From CAZGSV01 sp964528605 (lineage in GTDB: Bacteria; Armatimonadota; Zipacnadia; CAZGSV01): 28,700 nucleotides of DNA. The first letter of the stretch is position 1, and every line of letters starts with the position of its first letter. The position numbers and the translations under genes were made by a program. Positions 22,611 to 28,700 of the stretch are shown in pieces. The notes below the pieces were generated by a model. It did not search any database. It was not told where the DNA came from and was given only the letters and a program-made list of their open reading frames with translations. The stretch lies in contig CAZGSV010000030.1 in NCBI GenBank assembly GCA_964528605.1, positions 1 through 28,700 on the forward strand. The letters are read 5' to 3'.

Positions 22611-23075
22611 ATGGCACTGCGCGACGACCTCGGCGGGAAGTTCAGAATAGACGTAGTCGTTGCCTACCCGGTCAGCTGGCTCTTACTGCAAGCGGTGGCG
22701 ATCCTTGCCTTCTCCTACTTCGCCGCGGTCTATCACCACTTCCGCGCCCTCGGGTTGGCCTACGCCGGGCTGAGCGCCGTGCTCCTGGGCTTCGTCGCCT
22801 ATGCCTCCGCGCGCCATGGGGAGAAGGTCTTCTATGGCTTCATCAGCGTGGCGCTCACGGTGCTGCTGGCTTGGCTGCTGCTGCTGCTCTCGCGCTACAT
22901 GTACCGGAACGTCGAGGCTTGGCGCGATCTGATGCACGGCGACTTCCTCGTCCACTTCAACCGCGCCGCGCGCATTGGCATGAAGGTAAGGTGGATCTGG
23001 GCGATGGCAGCCGGGCTCACCGTGCTGGGCGCGTTCGGGGGAACGCGCGCGGCCCGGCCGCGCCGGATAGACTAG
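22611..23075 (+). CDS. Small four-helix inner-membrane protein, unknown function
   Basis: A 154-aa protein not recognised as a known family. Four hydrophobic segments are visible at about 17-40, 47-66, 73-96 and 127-143, with a charged loop at about 97-126 (YRNVEAWRDLMHGDFLVHFNRAARIGMKVRW) and a basic C-terminal tail (TRAARPRRID). This predicts a polytopic inner-membrane protein. The start is supported by a strong GGGAGG 5 nt before the ATG. It stands alone on the plus strand between a divergent intergenic region and a convergent DUF47 gene (45 bp apart). No catalytic or transport motif is seen. Confidence 0.75.
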   Translation: MALRDDLGGKFRIDVVVAYPVSWLLLQAVAILAFSYFAAVYHHFRALGLAYAGLSAVLLGFVAYASARHGEKVFYGFISVALTVLLAWLLLLLSRYMYRNVEAWRDLMHGDFLVHFNRAARIGMKVRWIWAMAAGLTVLGAFGGTRAARPRRID

Positions 23076-23120
23076 CCCCTGCGCAGGTTCTCGTCTCGGC
23101 CGCGCGGCTGCGAAGGCGCC

Positions 23121-23750
23121 CTAGGCGTTCTTGACGACCGCGCCCTCGAGCGTGTCCGCGGCGTCCTCGCAGCGGTCCACCGCTTCCTCGAGGCGCTCGT
23201 GAATCTCTTTGAGTTTCAGGCGCTGCCACAACTCGCCGACGTCGCTGGGGCATTCGGCGAATAGGCCGCGCAGCGCCTGTCGGAAGATGCGGTCGCTCTC
23301 GGTCTCGATGTCGTTCACCTGGTGGCAGTGTTCGAGGGCGTTGCGCGGGTGCTTGCGCAGGCAGAAGACCGCCTCGCGCATGGCCGCCGTGGCCTGCGCC
23401 AGGGTGCGCGCCTGCTCGATCAGGTCTGGGGTGGCTGCCTCCAGCCCCATAACCTGCACGCGATTGGCCGCCGAGTTGACGTAGTTGATGACGCGGTCCA
23501 TGGTGCGCGCCAGCCGCTGGAGGTCTTCGCGATCGAGCGGGGTGACGAAGGTCTCATTGGCCTTGTGCACCACGGCGTCGGTGAGGCGGTCGGACGCCTT
23601 CTCCAAGAGGAAGATCTGTTCCGCGACCTGCCCGCGGCGGTCGAACTCCTGAAACATCTCCAGCAGGGCCTGCGCGCCCTGGGCGATCAGGTCAGCCGCC
23701 TGTTCCAGTAGATCAAAGAAGCGCTCTTCGCGCGGGACCAATCGGAGCAT
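23121..23750 (-). CDS. DUF47 family (PhoU-like) protein
   Basis: A 209-aa all-helical cytoplasmic protein of the DUF47/PhoU-like type: FFDLLEQAADLIAQGAQAL near the N-terminus, the EKASDRLTDAVVHKANETFVTPLDREDLQRLARTMDRVINYVNSAANR stretch (about 50-97) typical of the family, and a second helical repeat ending HERLEEAVDRCEDAADTLEGAVVKNA. DUF47 proteins usually accompany Pit-type inorganic phosphate transporters and are thought to regulate them; no pit gene lies next to this one, and its neighbour is the unknown membrane protein. ATG at 23750 with GGAGG 10 nt upstream. Family call is strong; which transporter it serves is unknown. Confidence 0.9.
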   Translation of the reverse strand: MLRLVPREERFFDLLEQAADLIAQGAQALLEMFQEFDRRGQVAEQIFLLEKASDRLTDAVVHKANETFVTPLDREDLQRLARTMDRVINYVNSAANRVQVMGLEAATPDLIEQARTLAQATAAMREAVFCLRKHPRNALEHCHQVNDIETESDRIFRQALRGLFAECPSDVGELWQRLKLKEIHERLEEAVDRCEDAADTLEGAVVKNA

Positions 23751-23859
23751 GAGCGCGTTGCCTCCGGGGGACAGCCGCGGGCACTATAGGGTGCGGGGTG
23801 TGGTGGGGTCAAAAGGGAGCGGCCGGCGGCCCCGCGCACTAGCAGCCAGGCGCCGTACG

Positions 23860-23880
23860 GGCCCCGACGCAGTCGGGGCC
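23860..23880. repeat. Perfect hairpin, 9-bp stem
   Basis: GGCCCCGAC (23860-23868) pairs with GTCGGGGCC (23872-23880) around the loop GCA. It shares the GCCCCG/CGGGGC core with the repeat copies at 23917, 23984 and 28675. Confidence 0.7.
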
Positions 23881-23888
23881 TGCGGTGG

Positions 23889-23909
23889 GGGCGACCCGTC
23901 GGGTCGCCC
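23889..23909. repeat. Perfect palindrome GGGCGACCCG-T-CGGGTCGCCC
   Basis: A 10-base arm (23889-23898) is mirrored by 23900-23909 around one base; as a folded hairpin it would have about an 8-bp stem. It is followed on the plus strand by TTTGTCTTG, too weak a T-run for a confident terminator. Confidence 0.65.
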
Positions 23910-23916
23910 TTTGTCT

Positions 23917-23942
23917 TGTAGGAGCCCCGGCGTTGACGGGGT
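23917..23942 (+). repeat. REP-like repeat copy 1 (forward)
   Basis: Begins TGTAGGAGCCCCG and continues into the complementary CGGGG arm. It matches the inverted copy at 28675-28700 at 22 of 26 positions by my count, including 13 identical bases at the outer end, and is related to the copy at 23984-24008. Confidence 0.7.
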
Positions 23943-23983
23943 CTGCCGAAGGGATGACGGATGGCGGAGGGGATTCGGGAGTG

Positions 23984-24008
23984 GCCCCGCCGTTGGCGGG
24001 GTCCCTAC
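23984..24008 (-). repeat. REP-like repeat copy 2 (inverted)
   Basis: CCCCGCC (23985-23991), loop GTT, GGCGGGG (23995-24001), then TCCCTAC. Read on the minus strand it begins GTAGGGACCCCGCC, so it is an inverted relative of copy 1. Confidence 0.65.
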
Positions 24009-24090
24009 GGGGGGCAACCGTGTAGGCTTCTGACACGACTATAGACAATCGGGGGGCAAAGAAGTTGCGGGAAAGTGGGGCATTCTGGGG

Positions 24091-24111
24091 GCCCTTCGAG
24101 AGGCTCAGGGC
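24091..24111. repeat. Short dispersed-type palindrome with TTCGAGAGGCTCAGG core
   Basis: GCCCT (24091-24095) and AGGGC (24107-24111) bracket the core TCGAGAGGCTC. Sequences of this TGAGCCTCTCGAAGGG type are, from memory, common dispersed repeats in many bacterial genomes. It lies 18 bp downstream of the methyltransferase stop and could help protect the transcript end. Confidence 0.5.
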
Positions 24112-24128
24112 AGGCGGGGGGGAGGGGC

Positions 24129-27100
24129 CTATGTCAGGCGGAGGAGGCGGCGGACGTGGTCGTCGATGGTGTGCAGTTCCTCGGCCACAAGGGAGCGCGC
24201 GGTGCCGCGGAGGTGTGCGAGGCTGTGAGTCGGCTCCGCGCCGTGGGCGAGCCACTTGCCCACCTTGGTCGCGGCTTGCGCCGCGAGGGCGGCCAGTGCC
24301 GTGTGAGTGTCGTCGTCTGGGTCGAAGAGTGGAACAGGGAACTCCCAGAGCTTCTTGTGGAGGTGTCTCTCGCCCCAGAGCCCACGGCTCTGGAGCGGCT
24401 TGACCAGCTGATCGAGCAGGGGCGAGTTGAGGATCGCCGCAAGGAAGTGGGCCTCCGCCTGGGTGGGAGTGGAGTGGTGGTACGTAGTGGACTCAGCCGC
24501 GAAACCGGCAAGCCTGAGGGGGCGCCCAGTGGCGTCGGCGCTGGGGTCTTTCGTGTCCACAACGCAGCCGCAGAGGTTTGTGCCCGAGGTGCCGTAGAGG
24601 ACCACCCAGCGTCGAGGATGCTGTCGGCTCAGTTTTCTGCGATAGTCCAGCCAGCCATAGATGTCAGTGCGCCCGGACTTAGGACCCCTCCCCGTCTGCC
24701 ATTCTTGCTCGCAGCGGGCGAGCCAGGCCGCGAGGCCTAGCCATCCGGCCTGGCGGGCGCGTGATGCTTCCACCAGGAAGTACCCCATCTGCGTCGGCCG
24801 GATTGGAAGCACGACCATTCGAACGGGCAGGTGGCCGAAGGGCACCAGATCGGTCGACAGCAAGGTGGCGTACAGGAACTCGGCCTCGACCGCGCCCTGG
24901 AACACGAGATTGGTCCAAGGGGGCTTCGAAGGCTGGGGCGTGGCGGTGGTGCCCACCAGTGGAGCAGAAGGGTCGAACCCAAGACCGCGGTCGGCTTTCA
25001 CCTCAACGAACCAGAAGGGACGCGGAACAATGGTTGCTCCCTCCGCGAACCGCTTGCCGTATGTGCTCGGGGGCCCTGGAGGCGGGAGCTCGGTTGGTGG
25101 GGCCAGGAAGGTGCGGGTGCCGACGCGGTGTACTTTGGCCAGGCCCTTCGTGACGGCTAGCGCTTGCTGTGCGGTCTCCACCGACACGTTCTTGCTGGGC
25201 AAGCGGCCGGCGAACCGAACGTAGGGGATGGGATATTTCTTTGGGCCGCCGGCACGGGCGAAGAAGACGCAGGCGGGAACCTTGAAGAGGGGCTTGACCT
25301 GGTCAAGGTCCCAGGCCTCGGTGAAACCCAGCGGAGCGGAATAGGCAGAGCGGCGAAACGCGTCGTGCTGATCACTTGTGAAGACGCTTCTGGGCAGGAC
25401 AAAAGCGATGACTCCGCCGGTCTTCAGATAGAGGGAGGCGCACTGGAGGAAGAAGAGCGTACCCAACTCCATGTGCGTAATGAGGGAGGGCTTCCCAGAG
25501 AGGAGGTGGTACGTGTCGGTGACTAGCCTCTTGACGAAAGCCTGGTAGTCGAGTTCGCCCACGAAGCGGTAGGAGAGCCAGGGCGGATTGCCCACGACAA
25601 CGTCGAACGCCTGGCGCAGCAATAGGGGCTTGAACACGTTCTTGAGCACGTAGGCCCAGATGGTGTCGCGGCCCTCGTCCACCAACTCCTTCATCACCTG
25701 TGCGAGCATGAACAATGTGCCTAGGACTTCCGCGCTTGGCGTTGCGTGAGGCAGGCGCCTGCGGAACAGGTTCGAGAACGCTTCGGGATCCAGAGGTTGC
25801 CCTGTGCCGGGGTCCGAGACGAACTCGCGGACCAGTTCTATGGCGGCGTCGGCTCGGGCAGCGTCTGAGGCCAACTGTCGCGGGAACGGCGCCTCCTTGC
25901 CATCCAGCGGGTACCAGTAGGCGGGGGCTGGGGAGACGCGGGGCTCTCGTTCCTCGGTGGGCGGACGCACGCTGTTTGCGAGGTATACTGGGATGGAGAA
26001 GCGACGCCGCTGCCGCAATAGGGGTCCGAGCGCAAGGAGGTAGTTCGTCTTGGCTACGATCACTGCCAGGGGGTGAACATCCACGCCCTGAACGGAATCG
26101 CGTATGTGGGTGAGAGTGGCCTGGCTGTCTCCGAGGGCTTGACGCTTGTAACGGATGGCCTGGTACAGAAACGTGCCCGAGCCGCACGCGGGGTCCAGAA
26201 CCCGTGCGCGCGAATCTGGCTCGAGAAGCCTGCAAACCATCAGGGCGGCGAGCCAATCCGGCGTGTAGTACTCTCCTAGGTCGTGGCGCGTTTCGGGGTC
26301 GACGAGTTCTTGGTACAGTTCCTTCAGGAGGTCTTCGGAGATCTCGGACAGGTTGTAAGAAGTCAGGTGGTTGGCGAGTTTGCGCGCCAGTTCCAGGGCG
26401 GGACCGTCCGCCGGGGAGCGCGCGACCCAGGAGAAGAAGTCCTCTTCCAAGAAGTTCAGGAGGCCACGGTTGGCGAAGAAACTCCCTTTCAGGACTTCTG
26501 CGATGTCGGCGGATGCCACCGGCGCAGCCTGCCCCGTCATCCGGGCCCAAGCCAGGAGTTTCGCCAGCGTGGCCAGATAGGTGTGCCGTATGAACAGCTC
26601 CTCGCTGGCGATCGAGGACCCGTACGCGATGCGCAGGTACTTGTCCCAGTTGTCGTACAACACCCGGAAATCGCTTCGTTCGGCCACCTGCTGCCAGGCC
26701 CGCGAAAGGACGTTGGCGCAGAGGGTAAAGGCAGGGCTGGCTGCCCCGAAGTCCTCCACGAAGCGCTGGGTGGTGGGCTCGACGGGACGCTGCCGCAAGA
26801 ACAGCCGGTCGAGCCAGAAGTACACGTCGCTGGGGTCCATCGCAGCGAAAGACAGGGAACTCCGCGGCCCGAATCGGACATCCTGGGGATCCACGGAGGT
26901 GCCGGGAGGGACGCTGGTGGTGGCGGCAGCCACCTCCCAGTGGATGGCGTCCGTGGCGACGCAGAGGTAATCCCTGCGGCTGTGGGCCTCTTCGGACCAG
27001 AAGCATGCGACGTACCGCGCCAGTTGCTCCCAGGCGTCCTCCGTAGTCCGTCTGAGGTCGCGCTCGAACTCTATGACCAGGTCGCCGTAGAAAGCGTCCA

Positions 27101-27356
27101 CGCGGCCCCGGACGACCAGGTCTTTGCGCTTGATGCGGACATACTTCTCCACGCCTGCCAGGTAGTCCTCGACGAAACGGGGGGCGACCTCTGCAAACAG
27201 ATCGTGAAGTAGGAGCAGAAAGCGTTGCGCTTTGGCCTGCTCGCCCTGATCCTTTGCGGCCTCGCGGCAGTAGGTGTCGATGGCCCTCCGTTTGCGAGCG
27301 TCGAACACGTCGGGCACGCGGCGAGGCTTCTCACGGAGCTTGCTTTTCCTAGCCAC
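24129..27356 (-). CDS. Single-chain nuclease-DNA methyltransferase, type IIG (Eco57I-like) restriction-modification protein
   Basis: A 1075-aa protein combining cleavage and adenine-type methylation. Near the N-terminus GRVDAFYGDLVIEFERDL (84-101) looks like a PD-(D/E)xK nuclease core with D87, E96 and E98, i.e. an ExE rather than ExK end. A helical region (about 170-355) follows. The methyltransferase domain has DLGEYYTPDWLA (359-370), SAM-binding motif I LDPACGSGTF (387-396), GVDVHPLAV (424-432) and catalytic motif IV VVGNPPWLSY (587-596; NPPW as in N6-adenine enzymes). The remaining 470 residues should include the target-recognition domain, with an Eco57I-like C-terminus (LNSPLLDQLVKPL, LWEFPVPLFDP). 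GTG start at 27356 overlaps the RadC-like gene by 8 bp. BREX PglX is also a large methyltransferase but lacks an N-terminal nuclease. No separate specificity or nuclease gene is nearby, fitting a one-protein system. Base composition looks less GC-biased than the lpx genes. Confidence 0.88.
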   Translation of the reverse strand: MARKSKLREKPRRVPDVFDARKRRAIDTYCREAAKDQGEQAKAQRFLLLLHDLFAEVAPRFVEDYLAGVEKYVRIKRKDLVVRGRVDAFYGDLVIEFERDLRRTTEDAWEQLARYVACFWSEEAHSRRDYLCVATDAIHWEVAAATTSVPPGTSVDPQDVRFGPRSSLSFAAMDPSDVYFWLDRLFLRQRPVEPTTQRFVEDFGAASPAFTLCANVLSRAWQQVAERSDFRVLYDNWDKYLRIAYGSSIASEELFIRHTYLATLAKLLAWARMTGQAAPVASADIAEVLKGSFFANRGLLNFLEEDFFSWVARSPADGPALELARKLANHLTSYNLSEISEDLLKELYQELVDPETRHDLGEYYTPDWLAALMVCRLLEPDSRARVLDPACGSGTFLYQAIRYKRQALGDSQATLTHIRDSVQGVDVHPLAVIVAKTNYLLALGPLLRQRRRFSIPVYLANSVRPPTEEREPRVSPAPAYWYPLDGKEAPFPRQLASDAARADAAIELVREFVSDPGTGQPLDPEAFSNLFRRRLPHATPSAEVLGTLFMLAQVMKELVDEGRDTIWAYVLKNVFKPLLLRQAFDVVVGNPPWLSYRFVGELDYQAFVKRLVTDTYHLLSGKPSLITHMELGTLFFLQCASLYLKTGGVIAFVLPRSVFTSDQHDAFRRSAYSAPLGFTEAWDLDQVKPLFKVPACVFFARAGGPKKYPIPYVRFAGRLPSKNVSVETAQQALAVTKGLAKVHRVGTRTFLAPPTELPPPGPPSTYGKRFAEGATIVPRPFWFVEVKADRGLGFDPSAPLVGTTATPQPSKPPWTNLVFQGAVEAEFLYATLLSTDLVPFGHLPVRMVVLPIRPTQMGYFLVEASRARQAGWLGLAAWLARCEQEWQTGRGPKSGRTDIYGWLDYRRKLSRQHPRRWVVLYGTSGTNLCGCVVDTKDPSADATGRPLRLAGFAAESTTYHHSTPTQAEAHFLAAILNSPLLDQLVKPLQSRGLWGERHLHKKLWEFPVPLFDPDDDTHTALAALAAQAATKVGKWLAHGAEPTHSLAHLRGTARSLVAEELHTIDDHVRRLLRLT

Positions 27357-27723
27357 GGCTCGTCTCAGCGGCCACGCGGCGCGCGATCTCTAGGGCGGCG
27401 GCGATCCGCAGTATCTTCACGTCGCCCAGACCCTTGACAGCCAAAAGTCGCTCCAGCGGCTGACCGGCAAGCTGCCGGAGCCCTCCGAAGCGTGCCACTA
27501 CGTCACGAGCGATCAGCTGCGCAGAGCGGCCTGGGGTACCCGTCCCGATCAGGACGGCGAGGAGTTCTTCCTCGCTCAGCGATTCGGCACCGAGCTCTCG
27601 GAGTCTGCCCCCGGGGTGCCGGAACCGGGTGCCTCCGTGAGCCTCGCGGAGCCGCCTTAGTCCTTTCTTCACGCCGGAGGATTGTAGCGGGCCGGCGGCG
27701 GGCAGGACAAGGTGGGGTCGCAT
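27349..27723 (-). CDS. Stand-alone RadC N-terminal (UPF0758, helix-hairpin-helix) domain protein
   Basis: The C-terminal 80 or so residues match the N-terminal helical domain of RadC/UPF0758 proteins: RLRELGAESLSEEELLAVLIGTGTPG followed by SAQLIARDVVARFGGLRQLAGQPLERLLAVKGLGDVKILRIAAALEIARRV, including the KGLG helix-hairpin-helix DNA-binding turn. The catalytic MPN/JAB metalloprotease-like domain (HxHPSG...SxxD) that makes up the rest of RadC is missing: the frame stops at 27349, and the methyltransferase begins within its last 8 bp. Whether this is a truncated radC or a functional small DNA-binding partner is open; the coupling favours the latter. The start is uncertain: ATG 27723 (124 aa, used here), GTG 27672, or ATG 27759; none has a clear Shine-Dalgarno. 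The Pro/Ser/Ala-rich sequence further upstream is unlikely to be translated. Confidence 0.75.
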   Translation of the reverse strand: MRPHLVLPAAGPLQSSGVKKGLRRLREAHGGTRFRHPGGRLRELGAESLSEEELLAVLIGTGTPGRSAQLIARDVVARFGGLRQLAGQPLERLLAVKGLGDVKILRIAAALEIARRVAAETSRG

Positions 27724-27911
27724 GGTGTTAGGGGGTGCGCTGAGGGGGCGCCCAGACATGCTTGGCACGCTAGGCGGAGCGGATCTAGACAGCCGAGCGC
27801 CCGGTGGTGAAGGGGGCCGGGGTTGGGCGGCGCACGAGGCGCTGGGGGCTCGTGGGGGGGCTAGGCCGGCAGGCTCGCACCTACCCGTCCGCCAGGCAGT
27901 CCCGCGTTGCG

Positions 27912-28511
27912 TCATACCTCGTCCCACATGGTCGCAAACGCCGCGGCCTCACCGGCGAGCAGCGCGTTCAAGCCGGAGACGGGTGTGGTCTGCAGGATCA
28001 ACCTCCCGCGTTCGACATCGACAATCCCCATGGCGGCGCCCTTTGGTGCTTTCCTCCTAAGGGCTACTTCCAGCAGGTGCGTGATCACGTCGACCCGCCT
28101 CTTAGACAGGGGCTCTGCCTTGAAGTAAAGCTTCAAGACGTAAGGCGTGTCGGCGATGGTCAAGCCCAGTTCGGGGTTGACTCGAACAGCGAGGCCAGCA
28201 TGCTGCCAGCGCGCAAAAGGCGGGTCGAACCACGCCGGCGACTTGTTACGAAGGAATCGCTTGTAGCCTTGGACGGCCCCCGGGTACCTCGCTTGCTTCT
28301 TGGCGTCGGACTGCGCGCTTGCGAGTTGCTCCAGCCACTGGACGCTCTTGCCTGTCTTGTGGAACTCCTCAATGGCCTCTCGTAGCGGCCTCCAGAAGTC
28401 GAAGCGCGGGGCGTACTTGCCCCTCTCCTTGAGGACTCTGACCTTGGTGATACGCGGCGTTCCCTGAGAGATAACGAAATCAACGAAGTCGGTGAGTGAT
28501 ATTTCCGGCAT
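27912..28511 (-). CDS. Unknown 199-aa protein heading the accessory cassette
   Basis: Not recognised as a known family. The sequence is soluble, without signal peptide or membrane segment. It starts MPEISLTDFVDFVISQGTPR, has a basic, aromatic-rich middle (YAPRFDFWRPLREAIEEFHKTG, FARWQHAGLAV) and a C-terminal part with alternating strands and helices (LGLTIADTPYVLKLYFKAEPLSKRRVDVITHLLEVAL). The start is solid: ATG at 28511 with GGGAGGT (28524-28518) 6 nt upstream and a -10-like element about 40 nt upstream. It is read toward the RadC-N and nuclease-methyltransferase genes, with a gap of about 190 bp, so it may be a co-acquired component such as a regulator or accessory protein, but nothing in the sequence shows its role. 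Confidence 0.7.
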   Translation of the reverse strand: MPEISLTDFVDFVISQGTPRITKVRVLKERGKYAPRFDFWRPLREAIEEFHKTGKSVQWLEQLASAQSDAKKQARYPGAVQGYKRFLRNKSPAWFDPPFARWQHAGLAVRVNPELGLTIADTPYVLKLYFKAEPLSKRRVDVITHLLEVALRRKAPKGAAMGIVDVERGRLILQTTPVSGLNALLAGEAAAFATMWDEV

Positions 28512-28517
28512 GCCGGT

Positions 28518-28562
28518 ACCTCCCTCGGGTTACCCCCGTTTGCGGTAGCACATATTATGCCA
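28518..28562 (-). promoter_or_regulatory. Extended -10 promoter and Shine-Dalgarno for the 199-aa protein gene
   Basis: On the minus strand, TGG-CATAAT (28562-28554) reads as an extended -10 element (TGnTATAAT-like, one mismatch in the hexamer). No convincing -35 box is present, which extended -10 promoters can tolerate. The strong GGGAGGT at 28524-28518 lies 6 nt before the ATG. The leader would be about 35 nt. Confidence 0.5.
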
Positions 28563-28620
28563 CAGCGGCCGCAAAATGGGGCACCGGTGTATCTGGCGGT
28601 GGGGGGCGGAGAGAGGCGGC

Positions 28621-28635
28621 GGGGTCTGCCTAAGG
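28621..28635 (+). repeat. Direct copy of a 15-bp segment found at 23938-23952
   Basis: GGGGTCTGCCTAAGG here and GGGGTCTGCCGAAGG at 23938-23952 differ at one base and have the same orientation. Both adjoin the palindromic repeat copies, so the segment is probably part of the same repeat family. Confidence 0.55.
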
Positions 28636-28674
28636 CACGACACGAGACCGGGCGGTACATCGCGGCGTCGTTTC

Positions 28675-28700
28675 GCCCCGCCAGCGGCGGGGCTCCTACA
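28675..28700 (-). repeat. REP-like repeat copy 3 (inverted), runs to the window end
   Basis: GCCCCGCC (28675-28682), loop AGC, GGCGGGGC (28686-28693), then TCCTACA. On the minus strand it begins TGTAGGAGCCCCG, identical over 13 bases to the start of copy 1 at 23917. The stem is a perfect 8 bp. The element may continue beyond the window. Confidence 0.75.

Larger units (their letters stand above)
23751..24128. repeat. Intergenic REP-like cluster of palindromes
   Basis: No gene is seen in these 378 bp. Within about 250 bp lie at least four GC-rich palindromes plus a TTCGAGAGGCTCAGG-type element, listed separately. The translated frames across it are low complexity. Such clusters of short hairpins are typical of dispersed REP/MITE-like elements between genes in high-GC genomes. 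They are followed at the far right of the window by a related copy. Confidence 0.7.

Noticed and set aside
23889..23920. Rho-independent terminator after the palindrome at 23889-23909.
   Set aside because: The following TTTGTCTTG is not a T-run and there is no plus-strand gene just upstream that would need it.
24129..27356. BREX (PglX) or DISARM methyltransferase system.
   Set aside because: No pglZ, brxC, drmA, drmB or other system genes are present in the window, and the large protein carries its own N-terminal nuclease-like domain.
1..28700. CRISPR arrays, rRNA genes, insertion sequences or transposase genes.
   Set aside because: No regularly spaced direct repeats, no rRNA signature and no transposase-like frame is visible; the repeats at 23860-24111 and 28621-28700 are short palindromes without spacers.

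Overview
This is a high-GC chromosomal window from a diderm (Gram-negative-type) bacterium. Most of it is one continuous minus-strand operon, about 22169 down to 5339, for outer-membrane assembly and lipid A/Kdo biosynthesis. The LpxC-FabZ fusion, the merging of several late lipid A enzymes into bifunctional proteins, and the mix of bamA-skp-lpxD-type order with unknown exported proteins suggest a non-proteobacterial phylum. Armatimonadota or a related deep lineage is my best guess, but it is inference; no rRNA or taxonomic marker is present.

Layout. (1) 1-5342, plus strand: the 3' end of lipoyl synthase (lipA), followed with no gap by a 1712-aa TamB-family protein. (2) 5339-22169, minus strand, read right to left: an ECF sigma factor, BamA (three POTRA domains), a Skp/OmpH-like chaperone, a lipoprotein with an OmpH-like tail, LpxD, a 608-aa exported protein of unknown function, LpxC-FabZ fusion, LpxA, LpxB, an isoprenylcysteine-methyltransferase-family (LmtA-like) membrane protein, MsbA, a DUF374(LpxJ-like)-WaaA fusion and an LpxK-LpxL fusion. 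Gaps are 35 bp or less and most junctions overlap by 1-41 bp, so this is almost certainly one translationally coupled transcript. tamB and the lpxK-lpxL fusion converge and share a CTAG as their two stop codons. (3) 22170-23750: a divergent 441-bp intergenic region with candidate promoters and a GC hairpin, a small four-helix membrane protein (+), and a DUF47/PhoU-like protein (-). (4) 23751-24128: a cluster of palindromic REP-like repeats. (5) 24129-28511, minus strand: an accessory cassette of three genes: an unknown 199-aa protein, a stand-alone RadC N-terminal (helix-hairpin-helix) domain protein, and a 1075-aa single-chain nuclease-methyltransferase (type IIG-like). Related palindromic repeats in inverted orientation lie on both sides of this cassette.

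How it works together. The minus-strand operon contains nearly the whole Raetz pathway from UDP-GlcNAc acylation to Kdo-lipid A and its export by MsbA: LpxA, LpxC, LpxD, LpxB, LpxK, WaaA and two late acyltransferase families. It also has the OMP chaperone/insertase pair Skp-BamA. The UDP-diacylglucosamine pyrophosphatase (LpxH/LpxI/LpxG) and the Kdo synthesis genes are not here. The leading sigma factor suggests the operon may control its own expression, comparable in content to the E. coli sigma-E regulon. The most promising novelties are the methyltransferase-family gene inside the lipid A operon, the two late-acyltransferase fusions, the unknown exported 608-aa protein and lipoprotein, and the repeat-flanked nuclease-methyltransferase/RadC-N cassette.
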